Below are positions 1-10,482 of a stretch of 28,476 nt of DNA, piece by piece (the stretch's first letter is position 1; each line of letters begins with the position of its first letter). Source of the DNA: Cladosporium sp. IMV 00045 (Eukaryota; Ascomycota; Dothideomycetes; Cladosporiales; Cladosporiaceae); contig MSJI02000900.1 in NCBI GenBank assembly GCA_001931905.2, positions 1 through 28,476 on the forward strand, written 5' to 3'. Position numbers and translations under genes: made by a program. The notes under the pieces were generated by a model. It was not told the origin of the DNA. It was given only the letters and a program-made list of their open reading frames with translations, and made no database searches.

Positions 1-395
<395 letters not shown>

Positions 396-2027
396 GCGTC
401 TCGACTCTTGATACCCACATCATCAACACACTTTCAATGAGCGCATCCACCACGACCTCCCGCCACGGCGGTGATGGGCGGTGGTAGCTCATTCAGGCAT
501 GGACTTTTCTCATCAGGGCGTTTGGTTTTCACACAGGCAGAAAGGGTTTCTGCACGGGGTTTTCAATTGGGTTCTTTAGTGATATCACAAATCAGTCGAG
601 AGTACGGTGACCACCAAGGAGGGAACGGTGGCACAGACAAATGCGATGTATCATAACGACAATGGTGCAATGCGACAGCCTTACACATTTCAAACCATTC
701 CGTGCCCTTTCTCCATGTTTGTCTCATCATCTCAACTGTCCTCGCTGTCTTCACGTTGTGACTCACCCATCCGGGCGCAATTTGCTCATCGCCACCGCTA
801 CTGACGTTGCCCAGTCTGGACCCCATCCCGCTGAACAGCCCGTCGTCCATCGGCCCAAGTCCCGCCACTCATCGAAGTCCACCAAGAGCAGCCCATGATT
901 TACTCTGAATCATCATGTGTTGATGTCCTGTCACGCGAGAGTCCATGATATTACTGATGACTCCTCCCACTGCAACGCATTGCATGCAGAGCAACCACAA
1001 TCTTGCTCACCAAGACGAAGACGTGAGGGAAGATCTGGCTCATTACTGGGAATTTTGGTTTGGGTGCTGGTACATGCCGCTTTGCATTTCTGCCTTCCTT
1101 TCTTTCCTTTTCTTGATCTCTCCCTTTACTTGCTTTCTGTAGAAGTCATCATTACCCTACTATACTATAGAATAGCTAGGTCTGTATTTGCTATGAATAT
1201 GGTTTGCTTGTTTGCTACGGTAAGCTCTCTTATCCGCGTGCCCAAATCCGGCTTTGTCCTTGAAAAGCCTTCGAGTCTGGCAGAGGCGTTGAATGGCAGC
1301 GACGGCCTCTGCAGCAAGGATCTTTGGTGAGTCGAGCTTGTACATGCATTTACGAATATGCACAGTAAAGATCACATCCCGACGTCTCAAGACCTTCAGG
1401 TTCTTCGGAGCATCCTGTTGCTGCTTTTCGTACGGTGTGTCAGAGAATGCAAAGTGCCGGGAGTTCCTCTGCTTGGTATTCTAGTCGGATCTGTCGGTCA
1501 GATGTACGGAGACCTGATGGACGACTAGTCACCCGGTACACGAGACACAAGTCAGCGCCTCGTGCAACCTTTGAGTGCGGCAGCGTCAAACTTGGAGCGA
1601 GCCGGTGTTCTTGTAGACCAACGCCAGTAGTTTGTTCCTTCCTCGAGATTTTCTTATCACCCACTGATTAGCGACTACGGCTTTGCAAGCTTTTTTTATT
1701 GATGACGAGAGTTGGGTACATGTCTACCTAGAATCTGTATGCAGTGAAGTGTCTCGAATCCGTCACCCAGAATAGACCGCGCCGGATTCAGCACCCGGCG
1801 AACTTCAGCCCTACAACACCGGCATGCTGGCCGATCACGCTGGTGAAAGGACCCTGACGTGATCATGCAAAGCCAATATGTCCCGATAACCCGAGGTTGG
1901 CCTTTCACTCCCTTTTTGTTGCCTTTGCGCGCCTCAACAACATCTTGCACCATGGCTCTATGACAAAAAGCAAACACCACATCTGCTAATTCCGCAACCG
2001 GGCGCGCCTCGCCGACATCCGATCACG
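396..2027. other. Intergenic, histone H3 3' side to the Mpv17-like gene
   Basis: This 1.6 kb stretch has no convincing gene. It contains only short ORFs with unbiased codon use and no recognisable domain. It should hold the H3 3' UTR and the promoter of the Mpv17-like gene. I saw no tRNA, long repeat or transposon end. Confidence 0.6.
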
Positions 2028-2852
2028 ATGAGTGCCCTAAACTTCGCTGGACGCTCGACTCTTCGACAATTACACCAGTCCGTCCAGCGCAACATCCTCC
2101 GTCGACACCAGGCCCGCTATGAATCCTCCAAACCGAATGGCCCTCAGAAAGGCTCTCGTAACATCTCCTCCCTCGCCACGAGAGCCTCTCGATTTCTGCT
2201 CCCAGCCCAAGCGCAAGCATGGGTAGAGCCCTTCATGCGACCCTTCCACGGCTACGCGCGCATGCAGCAGCGCTCACCACTCTTGACACAGCTGGAATCT
2301 TCTCTCGTGATCTACTTCCTCGGCGACCTCAGCGCGCAGTCAGTCTCTTCCAGCGGCTTCGAGACCGCATCGTACGAACCTTCCCGCGGCCTGCGCGCTC
2401 TCATAATCGGTGGCATCAGCTCAATCCCTTCGTACAAGTGGTTCATGTTCCTGGGCAACCACTTCAACTACGCCTCGCACACGCTCTCCCTCGCCGTCAA
2501 AATCGTGATCAACCAGTCGGTTTTCACGCCGATATTCAACACATACTTCTTCGGGATGCAGTCTTTGCTTTCCGGCTCGACGCTCGCGGAGGCGAAGCAG
2601 AGAGTCATCGATACAGTTCCTGTGAGCTGGAAGAATAGCTGGAAAGTCTGGCCGGCGGTCACGGCGTTTTCGTTCACGTTCATTCTGCCGCAGTATAGGA
2701 ATGTTTTTGCCGGTGTTATTGCGATAGGTTGGCAGACTTATTTGAGTTGGTTGAATAAGACGGCTGAGGCGATGGAGTTGGGGAAGACGGAGACCAAAGA
2801 GCTGAAGGACGAGGAGGAGTCTGGGAGACAGGGCAGAAAGGCAGCCGCGTGA
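2028..2852 (+). CDS. Mpv17/PMP22 (Sym1-like) membrane protein
   Basis: This 274-residue protein belongs to the Mpv17/PMP22 family, small membrane proteins of the mitochondrial inner membrane or peroxisome. The family member Sym1/Mpv17 is linked to mitochondrial DNA maintenance and metabolite or channel activity. It is read as one uninterrupted exon from ATG 2028. The first 35 residues are rich in Arg, Ser and Gln with almost no acidic residues, which fits a mitochondrial targeting peptide. Hydrophobic segments lie near residues 90-110, 124-145, 153-178 and 212-238. Family marks include NQSVFTPIF (162-170), a WKVWPAV box (205-211) and the FAGVIAIGWQTYLSWLN block (227-243). The C-terminus (250-274) is charged and probably disordered. 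The Exo5-like gene follows on the same strand. Which Mpv17 paralogue this is (Sym1 or a Woronin-body or peroxisomal type) cannot be settled here. Confidence 0.9.
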   Translation: MSALNFAGRSTLRQLHQSVQRNILRRHQARYESSKPNGPQKGSRNISSLATRASRFLLPAQAQAWVEPFMRPFHGYARMQQRSPLLTQLESSLVIYFLGDLSAQSVSSSGFETASYEPSRGLRALIIGGISSIPSYKWFMFLGNHFNYASHTLSLAVKIVINQSVFTPIFNTYFFGMQSLLSGSTLAEAKQRVIDTVPVSWKNSWKVWPAVTAFSFTFILPQYRNVFAGVIAIGWQTYLSWLNKTAEAMELGKTETKELKDEEESGRQGRKAAA

Positions 2853-3309
2853 GGGTTTTATCTTTGCATTTGAATGAAATTGAGGGCATTTTGGGACATG
2901 GCGTTCAGCATATGGGGTAGATGGTCGCATTGGGTTGCATTGGCTTTCTGCAATCGCGTGGGAGATCTTCGCAGAGCAACCTCTATAGGCGTTCAGTAGC
3001 ATATTTGGGAGATACCAGTTCGTGTTTTGGAGGGGCAATTATCATAGACATACGAACAATATACACAAATTTATCTTGATATATTTTCACGACATTGAGA
3101 TTCAACCAATCACCCGTGTTTATTAAACACTTACCACATTGTTCAGTATCAATCAACGTAAATTGATCAACACGTGAGACCGCGTGAGAAGACCAGCGCG
3201 CTTCGATGACCGCACCACTCCCAGAACATCACCTCATGACGCCAACGCGCAAGATCGCCAACAACGGCGCCAACCAAAACCACTCCAAAAACACGGCGAC
3301 CATGGCAGT
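2853..3309. other. Intergenic and leader between the Mpv17-like and Exo5-like genes
   Basis: This 457 bp stretch holds the 3' UTR of the Mpv17-like gene and an AT-rich promoter region (about 3045-3175). From 3178 to 3309 the reading frame of the Exo5-like gene is open but has no in-frame ATG. That possible N-terminal extension is discussed as a finding. Confidence 0.55.
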
Positions 3310-5031
3310 ATGGCAGGCCCGGACTCCTCCAAAGACCCAACCGCGCCGATAGCAGCAGGCCCTCCAAGCGATTACGGCTCGGATCTCGACGATGATACCG
3401 TGACCGAACTGCTCTCGCAAGCCGACCGGTATTCCCTGCCAGCAGCAAGTCTCGCGTCTTTCCAGGACTTGCAATCGCAATCGCAGCAGCAAGACCCAGT
3501 GGTTCAGGATGCGCCTCCTGCGCTGCAGCGCTCAGTCCTGCTTAAGCGGTCGATCGCACAGAGTGACGCTTGCGACGTGGCAACTCGTATCCTTCGTGAG
3601 CCGCAGGTCGAAATCGAGTATAGCGAGAGCAACCGCTCAGCATTCTCCCGTATGTTCTCATTAGCTTGACTCTTCTTTTCCTGACCTTAATAACATGGGC
3701 TGACTTAGCTAACACAGCGCCTTACAGCAGAACTCCGCTCACCTAAATCCCCATCCGGCGAGAACAGCAACGAAGATGCCGCTGCCAAAGCACCCGAACA
3801 GCCAGGCGAAGACCCCCGCGCCCCTCTCGATCGCTTTCGCAGCAGAAAGCCCCTCAGCGTGACGGATCTGGTGTCGCCCGCCTGGTGCGAGCAGCAGTAC
3901 TGGTACAGCCTCACGCGCTTCGGGCGGGTGAGGAAGACCAAAGCGATGAAGCAGGGGAGCTCGGTGCACAAAGTCTTGGAAGAGCAGGTGCACCGCGAGG
4001 TGAAAGTGAATGTTCAGACGAGGGAGGACATGTTCGGTCTGAGGATCTGGAATGTCGTTCAAGGGCTGCGCACGCTGAGGGCGACGGGCATGACGAGGGA
4101 GATGGAGGTTTGGGGCATTCTGGATGGGGAGGTGGTTAATGGGATTATCGACGAGATCAACACTGTCTGTCCCGATGAGGAGGCTGAGGAGGCTATGTTG
4201 AAGAAAGAGAAGGGAGCGAGAAATGGTGAGCAGAAGGGTAAGCCTCTCGAGGCGGGTCAGCAGACTCTAGCGGGTTATATGCAAGGCTCGCAGAATGCCC
4301 GTATTCTGGAAGAGCACTTCAACAGCGCGCCTGCTTCGAGCCATCAAGATGAACCCAGCACTTTCTACATCTCGGACGTCAAGACGCGACAATCCAAGTC
4401 CCTCCCACCGAGCGGCAGTCAGTCGAAACCCGTCTACATACAGCTCATGCTCTACCGTCGTCTCTTCGCCTCGCTCGCCGCAAACGAGACGCCAGCAGAG
4501 AGAGTCTTCGAGCGCTACAGCCTTGATCCTAACGCCACTTTCAGCGACAGTTTCATAGCCGAAGTCGGCCAGCTCGATTTCGACTCATTCAGCGACGAAG
4601 AAGCAGGCGACGCCACGTACGGGAGAAATCAAGACTCCGTGTCGGAGCTACTAGCGCACAACTCACTATCAAGTCTATGGTCCTTCATGATCGCCGAATT
4701 CGCGCGCACGATTCCCAATCCAATGCCTCCATCGCCGAACGTCCGCTCTTCGCTTTCGAAACTCCTGTCGGTCGAGTACCGAAGCGGTAGGTCGGGCGAC
4801 GTGCTCGGCAAGAAGTCTTTCGTGAGCGACGACCAGACGCTGAAAGCTTACGTTGACGACGAACTTCGTTGGTGGAAAGGGCAAAGGCCTACCAAGGGCG
4901 TGGATATCGAGGATGCTTTCAAGTGTCGCATTTGTGAGTTTGCTGAGGGGTGCAGTTGGCGCGAGGAGAAGATCGAGGAGGCGAAGAGGAAGGCGAGGCT
5001 TAGGAATGGGGCGAGGAAGAGTGAGGTGTGA
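3310..5031 (+). CDS. Exonuclease V (Exo5/Dem1) Fe-S nuclease, 2 exons
   Basis: Exons are 3310-3649 and 3728-5031, giving 547 residues. The intron (3650-3727) has donor GTATGT, a GCTAAC branch at 3709-3714 and acceptor TTACAG; it splits a proline codon. Exo5 is a single-strand DNA exonuclease of the PD-(D/E)xK fold, acting in mitochondria in budding yeast and in nucleus and mitochondria elsewhere. The entry box LSVTDLVSPAWCEQQYWYSL is diagnostic. The catalytic DVK is at about D330 and K332. Four cysteines match the family's [4Fe-4S] ligands: C167, then C513, C516 and C522 spaced C-x2-C-x5-C. The first 145 residues are acidic, Ser/Gln-rich and probably disordered. ATG 3310 is the first in-frame ATG, but the frame stays open back to 3178. 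An out-of-frame ATG at 3302 opens a short uORF overlapping the start. Confidence 0.93.
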
Positions 5032-5220
5032 ACATATGTGTAGGTGCTTAGTTGATTTTACTGGCAGGCTGTGCGTTTCATTCACTGTCACAGACGCCGT
5101 CATCTACCGTGTGTTGTGCGACTCTTGATGGAAGCTCGACCTTTCTCCGCATACCTTACCTTACCTTCTTTACCTCCTGCAAAACCACACAATCAACAAC
5201 ATCCCTGCCATCACCACACA

Positions 5221-6506
5221 ATGGAAGAACCAAAAGCTCTAACGCAGGCCGATAATCAACAGCAGCAGAATCGCCGCTCGCCGTTCTTCGCGAAATTGCC
5301 TGCTGAACTGCGTCTCCGCATCTATAAGATGGTTTTAGACGCTCCATGCGCTCTCAAGATCCCTGAGCACACGCAGCACGACGGAGACATGTAAGTGAAA
5401 GACAGGCCTGCCCTGCGCGCGAATGACCCACTTGTATCAACCGACTGACTGGAAATGACAGCTTCAACACCTCGCTGCTCCAAGTGTGCAAGCAGGCCTA
5501 CCTCAAGGGCCACGACGTTCTCTTTAAAATGAACACCATCCGTACGAGCGCGAGCAACTTCCGCAAAACCATCGAGCGCTGCGAAGCTCACGTGCAATCT
5601 CTCTCTGTCTGGGTGGACAATGATCACGTTGCGCTCCTCAACGCCATCGCCACTGTCTGTCGCCGCGTGGAACCGAGATCCTGCACGAACCTCCACACGC
5701 TGACCGTCGAAATCGACAATTTACACTCTTACTCGGTCCGCGAATTGCTTGCTATTATCCCGGACTGCTCTATTCCCGCCGTTGACCAGGTCCTGGAATG
5801 TCCAGCGATCGGCCTCTACACCCTCGCAATTCCGCGCTCAAATAATAACACTATCACCCTCCGCCTCGAGCATACACTCATACGCCCAGCCTGGCAAATC
5901 GCCTCAACCGCCACGGAACCCCTGCCCCCAGAAGCAGATCCTCAAGACTGGATCCCTGCCAGCGTCCTAGGACACAGGCGCGATAACTTCCTCAAAGTGA
6001 GGTCCATCTACACCGCCGACACAACCGCCTTCTCCCACTCGTCAATCAACAACAGCACCACCCGCACGGAAACCCTGTCAGTGATTCGCTCGCGTGTCCT
6101 ACCCAACCTGCTCCGCCGCTTCATCGCAGACCGCGACAGTCTCTTGTGCCTCGCCTCGACATATGAGGGCGGTGATTTTCGGGAAATCATGCTGCGCTCT
6201 GTCCTCGATGCGTACTGGTGGGAGGAGCGCAGCCCTGACGGTCACGTCATGAGCTTCCACTTCAACTTCAACGAGTGTCTGAAGACAAGTCTGGCGGATT
6301 TCATCGCTATGGAAGGTTGCGAGGGGGTTTATGACGAGGGATTCATGAATGGTTTGAGAGAGCGGATCACTGAGATTTTGGTGCTGAACTTTGGCGATCG
6401 AAAGAGAATAGTAGAGGTGGTTGATGAGTTTAGGTGTTCGGTGATGGCGGCGAAGAATCGTGATGCGAGTATGGCTCGGGCGCTGGAGAGAGAGCAGAGG
6501 TTGTAG
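5221..6506 (+). CDS. F-box-like (2EXR-type) protein, 2 exons
   Basis: Exons are 5221-5390 and 5462-6506, giving 404 residues. The intron (5391-5461) has donor GTAAGT and acceptor GACAG and splits an Ile codon. The N-terminus carries the motif SPFFAKLPAELRLRIYKMVL (about residues 18-37), followed by LLQVCKQAYLKGHDVLFKMN. This is the common F-box-like or 2EXR start of a large Pezizomycotina family, usually thought to be substrate adaptors; the true function of this member is unknown. No transmembrane segment or signal peptide is evident. The C-terminus is a charged helix (KNRDASMARALEREQRL) ended by TAG at 6504-6506. The same frame continues for 27 coding-like codons to TGA at 6588-6590, so the original stop was probably the later one. 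This oddity is treated as a finding. Confidence 0.72.
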
Positions 6507-6768
6507 GAGTTGAGAGCGCGAGCTGAGAACTCGCAGAGGCTAGATTATGCTCGGGCGCGGTCGGCTGGGTATCTTGCGCCTGGTTGGTGATCACCATCAA
6601 GGCGTCTCAGCAGCTGGTTGTTGACGAAAGACACTGGAAAACACTTTGAGAGGATACTCAGCATTGACCGAATTGGGTCAATATATGGCTCAGTCAGATG
6701 TCACAGAATAGCGTTGCTTTTTGCTATGCATCCAGCCATAGCCTACGAGAATTACAATCAAAACTTCG

Positions 6769-7971
6769 TCACATCATGAAACCACCCAAAACCACGACCC
6801 CGATTCCCGCCCACTGAGCCCTCCCCAACCCTCCAATCGCCCTCCCAACCCCATTCACAACCTCACTCGCCGTCTCCACTGGCGCAGTATCACCACCCGA
6901 AGAAGTCCCTGTCGCGCCCTCCCCCTCCCCTCTCACTTTCAACTCCCGATAACTAGTCACAGGCCCACCGTCCCCTCCATCCAAAGCAGGACAACTGGTC
7001 GTCGACGTCGCCGTGGCGGTCACTTCACCCGAAACGGCTGTCGGTGTGGCGAAGTGCGCGCTCCAAAGCTGGTCGGGCAGCTGGTAGGCCCAGAGGGAGG
7101 AGATGGAGCTCGCTTGTGAGGAGGTCCATTGCGGTGAGCCCGCAATGGCTGTGCAGACTGGGGCGCCGATGCCGATGTTGATGCAGCTGGTTGCTGCTTC
7201 GTCGGAGGGAGAGTCGGTTGCTGAGGGAGGTGGGCTGGTGGTTGAAGATGAGGCATCGGATGCTGATGCTGATGCTGATGCTGCTTCCACGGCGGCGCTG
7301 GAGTACATTTGCTCGATGTTGGCGTAGAAGCAGACGGGGCTATCGACGAACATGCCGTACTCCTCTGCGGTGAAGAGGTCTTGCTGGAAAGACAGTCGGT
7401 TCGGTGTGGGACCGCTCATTTCGGCCACGACGTCCAGGCTGATCAGGCGAGGGTCGGAGGTGAAGGTGTAGGTCACATTGTTCTGGTTGAGGACGAAGTT
7501 GGCGGTGCTGTTTGTTGCGCCGTCGCTTGTCGAGGAGACTTGTGTTGGTTTGAGGAATGGAGTAGTGGAAGAACTGCTGTCGTCGTCTTCGTCCTCCTCG
7601 TCGCCTCCGGCAAGGTCCACAATGTCGCTGAGCAGGTCGAAAACTTGCTCGACCGACTCCAGAGCTTTGTCTATGAGCTCCTTGTTCCGAGCATAGAACC
7701 CTTCCTCTGACTTGAATGGCGTGGTCGATTCAGGCGCGGTGCCTCTCCCAGCGCTTGCGATGCCAGTCAAGGCTCCGCTGCCAACGTTTCCTGGTTCTCC
7801 AGGATGGACATTGTTCGGACGATATGGCGAGTTCGGCACCTCGCCCACTCTTGGAGGTACTCTGACTGGAGGTGCTCGGACGGGAGGTACAAATGCGCGT
7901 TCAACAATGAATGAGCCTTGCACAGCGGCGGCAAGGAGCATACAACAACTCAAACAACGCATTGAGAACAT
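6769..7971 (-). CDS. Secreted Ser/Thr-rich protein, probably GPI-anchored
   Basis: This is a single-exon ORF of 400 residues from ATG 7971 to TGA 6769. I do not recognise a catalytic family. It begins with a signal peptide (MFSMRCLSCCMLLAAAVQG), followed by a short Pro/Val/Arg repeat (PPVRAPPVRVPP) near residues 29-41. A predicted helix near 90-120 (NKELIDKALESVEQVFDLL) leads into an acidic run (GGDEEDEDDDSSSS). A middle domain (about 150-300) has a few cysteines, including VCFYAN and SCINIG..VCTAIAG. A low-complexity Ala/Ser/Pro/Thr segment sits near 232-265. The C-terminus ends in a short hydrophobic tail (AGIGVVVLGGFMM) after Gly-rich sequence, which fits a GPI-attachment signal. A cell-wall or surface protein is the likeliest role. 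The tail is short, so a purely secreted form is possible. Confidence 0.75.
   Translation of the reverse strand: MFSMRCLSCCMLLAAAVQGSFIVERAFVPPVRAPPVRVPPRVGEVPNSPYRPNNVHPGEPGNVGSGALTGIASAGRGTAPESTTPFKSEEGFYARNKELIDKALESVEQVFDLLSDIVDLAGGDEEDEDDDSSSSTTPFLKPTQVSSTSDGATNSTANFVLNQNNVTYTFTSDPRLISLDVVAEMSGPTPNRLSFQQDLFTAEEYGMFVDSPVCFYANIEQMYSSAAVEAASASASASDASSSTTSPPPSATDSPSDEAATSCINIGIGAPVCTAIAGSPQWTSSQASSISSLWAYQLPDQLWSAHFATPTAVSGEVTATATSTTSCPALDGGDGGPVTSYRELKVRGEGEGATGTSSGGDTAPVETASEVVNGVGRAIGGLGRAQWAGIGVVVLGGFMM
7259..7282. repeat. Hexanucleotide repeat (GATGCT)x4 inside the secreted protein gene
   Basis: There are four perfect GATGCT units on the plus strand. On the coding (minus) strand they encode alternating Ala-Ser. 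The unit length is a multiple of three, so copy-number change would alter protein length without a frameshift. Confidence 0.9.
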
Positions 7972-9045
7972 GGGCGGTGTGTCCCCCCGGTTGGTATGGA
8001 GGGTGAGGATTGTTGAATAGACATGGTGACTGGAATATCGTTTTGCTGAACAGCATAATTGCCCGTTATGCTAAGGTGAGCTAAGTCGTATAGTATCCAC
8101 GAAGGAGCGAGGCTAGATGTTGTTGGGTATAAGCGCAGTGCATGCATTGGTGGCTTTCTTTGGGAAATTGCTGAGTCCAGCCGCACGGCGCTACTGTGTG
8201 GAAGATGTTCAAGGGTTAGGGTTGGGGTTATCTCAAGAGATACAGATCTACTGACTCTCTCATTGTCGAGTGGTTTGAGACCGCGTCTTCGGCGTGAATT
8301 GGGTCAGAATAGCCAAAATATTACCTTGACTATTCATAATATGAATTAATGCTGCTGTGTGCGATATAATCGCCATCCGAGACCAACCAAGGTGTACGGA
8401 CAAGCCAGCAGGGGTTTGACGCTTCATGATGTTCGTCCACCATCAGCACGTCCAAGCAGCTGAACCACAAATAAGTATGAAAATTGATATACATTCAGCC
8501 TCGTTCAAACAAGGATAATGACAGCAGAAGCGGCTGAGATGGCATTAGTCAGTCAGTCCATCGATTATTTAACGACTCCTACTGCAGCGCTCGCTGGACA
8601 CCAAGACTCATCTGAAGCACTCCGCTGACTGCGAACATCACGACAGCAAACATGAATCTCAAAATCAACGAAAGACATGTTCCTTTGCCTAAGCCATATC
8701 CCGTCATACCTGTATGCCTGCAAGGAGACTGGACTTGACATTAGATTGTGATCGCTAATGGAAGCATGGAACAATGCGTATGCATCTAACAAACAACAAA
8801 ATCATGGCAGGCTCACGCAGTGAAGTCAGGCACACGCCGGGTGGGCGGTACCCGACAAGTGAAAGTCTCCGTTAGCGATCGCGATTCGGAGACTTTCTAG
8901 GAAGCGATGTTGTCTCCGATCCGCCCAAAGAGCATCTTACGTCGGCTAAGAGAGAATATATACAGATCAAAATCGTTCCAACACTGCAAGTAGCTTCACT
9001 TGCACGCTCGGTCGACCTTCGTTGATCAATACCAGGCGAGAAGCA
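7972..9045. other. Shared promoter region between divergent secreted-protein and methyltransferase genes
   Basis: About 1.07 kb lies between divergent start codons. No coding signal is convincing. It contains a short telomere-like run (8213-8230) and an AT-rich stretch at about 8320-8380. Short ORFs here have random composition. Confidence 0.6.
8213..8230 (+). promoter_or_regulatory. Short telomere-repeat-like (TTAGGG) motif
   Basis: The plus strand reads GGGTTAGGGTTGGGGTTA: about two TTAGGG-type units plus one TTGGGG variant. TTAGGG is the usual telomere repeat of filamentous fungi. It lies 242 bp upstream of the secreted-protein start. It could be a binding site for a Tbf1/Rap1-like factor, or a scar of a past telomere-type insertion. 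It is too short to be a real telomere. Confidence 0.45.
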
Positions 9046-9933
9046 ATGGCACCCAGCAAACGCGAAGAACATGATTCTATACACTCGGAGTATGCATTCA
9101 CACATATATGCCTCCCAATACATGCCTTGCTAACAGACAGATCAGTCCGGGTCCAATGTACCTTGAACCGTGGGTACAAAAGCTCATCCAGCAGATTAAA
9201 CAATTGTTGCAAGCCCAGGCTGGAGCTGGCTGGCTTGAAATCGACCCAAGCACGCCGCAAAGAGTCCTGGACTATGCATGCGGAAACGGCACTGTGTCTG
9301 GCGTAAGGACTGAAACCATAATCAGCCAATCCAAGTCTCATGCTGATCAAAAGAATCCAGGCGCTCCTTGAACTCTTCCCTAACGCCACTTTTCACGGTC
9401 TCGATATCGCAACCTCACAGGTCAAGCGCTTTAACGAGGAAGCTGCTCGCCTTGTCCCAGCCGCAGAGGCCCAATCCAGAATGCTGGCAATACAAGGCGA
9501 CCTCAACGATCCGAGAGACACTCCCACCCAGCCCGAATGGTTCGATTTCGATACTGCCATCATCAGCATGGCACTTCACCACGTTCAAGACCCTTCCAAG
9601 CTGCTGAAGCGCCTCCAAAAGCGTGTCAAGCGCGGTGGCTCGCTTGTCGTGATCGACTGGCTCCAACAGTCGGAAAATGATGGGCCAGCAAGCACAGACG
9701 AGGCGCGCATGACGAGACTCTCCGAGGGACCGAAAATCTGGCCTGGTTTCTCAATCGACGACATCAAAAGCCACTTCAACGCTGCTGGATGCGTTGACGT
9801 TGACGTTGTTGTGTTCCAAGAGCCCATCGATGCCCCGAAGGAAATGGAAGGTTACAACCGGATGTTCATCGCTAAGGCGAAGACGGCATCGTTCGATAGT
9901 ACAAAAGGCCAAGCAGACCTTCACTTCGGATAA
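9046..9933 (+). CDS. Class I SAM-dependent methyltransferase, 3 exons
   Basis: Proposed exons are 9046-9089, 9146-9302 and 9361-9933, giving about 257 residues. Intron 2 (9303-9360, donor GTAAGG, acceptor TCCAG) is well supported because it joins motif I (VLDYACGNGTVSG) directly to ALLELFPNATFHGLDIAT. Intron 1 (donor GTATGC at 9090) is needed to shift frame, but its acceptor is ambiguous: 9145 gives a normal 12 nt gap from the GCTAAC branch, while 9136 also keeps frame and would add three residues. The Rossmann-type core shows motif I, the acidic end of strand 2 (GLDI), IQGDLND, and strand 4 plus the following helix (DFDTAIISMALHHVQDPSKL), then RGGSLVVIDW. It resembles UbiE/Coq5-type or small-molecule methyltransferases. 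The substrate cannot be read from the sequence, and no biosynthetic cluster surrounds it. Confidence 0.85.
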
Positions 9934-10482
9934 GGTGGGAGGCGGAGAGTCGGCTCGGGCAATCTCAAACGTAGCTTTTAACTTGCTACAGCCGGATTGA
10001 GAGATCGTAGTCGTCTAAACACTGTTTGATAGATAATAAAAAGACATGAGCGGTCAATGAGGCAAGTCATACTAGGATGCCTCGGAGATTATGGCCTAGG
10101 TATAGTGCTCGAACTTCGTTAGGATCTCTCCTCCGTAGGTAGTAACCTACTCTACTATCTGTCGTTATCTACTGCTGAATACGTGATAGCCCCTCTGAGA
10201 TAGGTACGTGATTGTGTTCCAATTACTCCAAATTTCTTTATAAATCGATGTTCGCCTAGACATTTCTTATTCCCCAAGTATACACTACTCTTCCTTTTCA
10301 GAATCTATTGGCCATACTTTTGAAATTGCACGCGGTGGTTCTGCTGGAACTTCGATGCGAAGAAATATTCGGCGCTTGTTTATTACATGGAATATAGAAT
10401 AGAATGCATATGCAATGCGATACAACAACTTGCGGTCATGTTCACGTACGCATCGAGCCAGCTTTCTGTGTATCACACACAT
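9934..10482. other. AT-rich intergenic between convergent methyltransferase and amidohydrolase genes
   Basis: These 549 bp are the joint 3' flank of two convergent genes. They are rich in short TAGGTA/TACCTA words, including a perfect 6 bp hairpin (GTAGGT/ACCTAC, 4 nt loop) at 10135-10150. No gene is seen. Confidence 0.55.

Noticed and set aside
10070..10220. Possible MITE or tRNA in the AT-rich methyltransferase/amidohydrolase gap
   Set aside because: Only short TAGGTA-type words and one 6 bp hairpin are visible. There are no terminal inverted repeats with target-site duplication and no tRNA A or B box.
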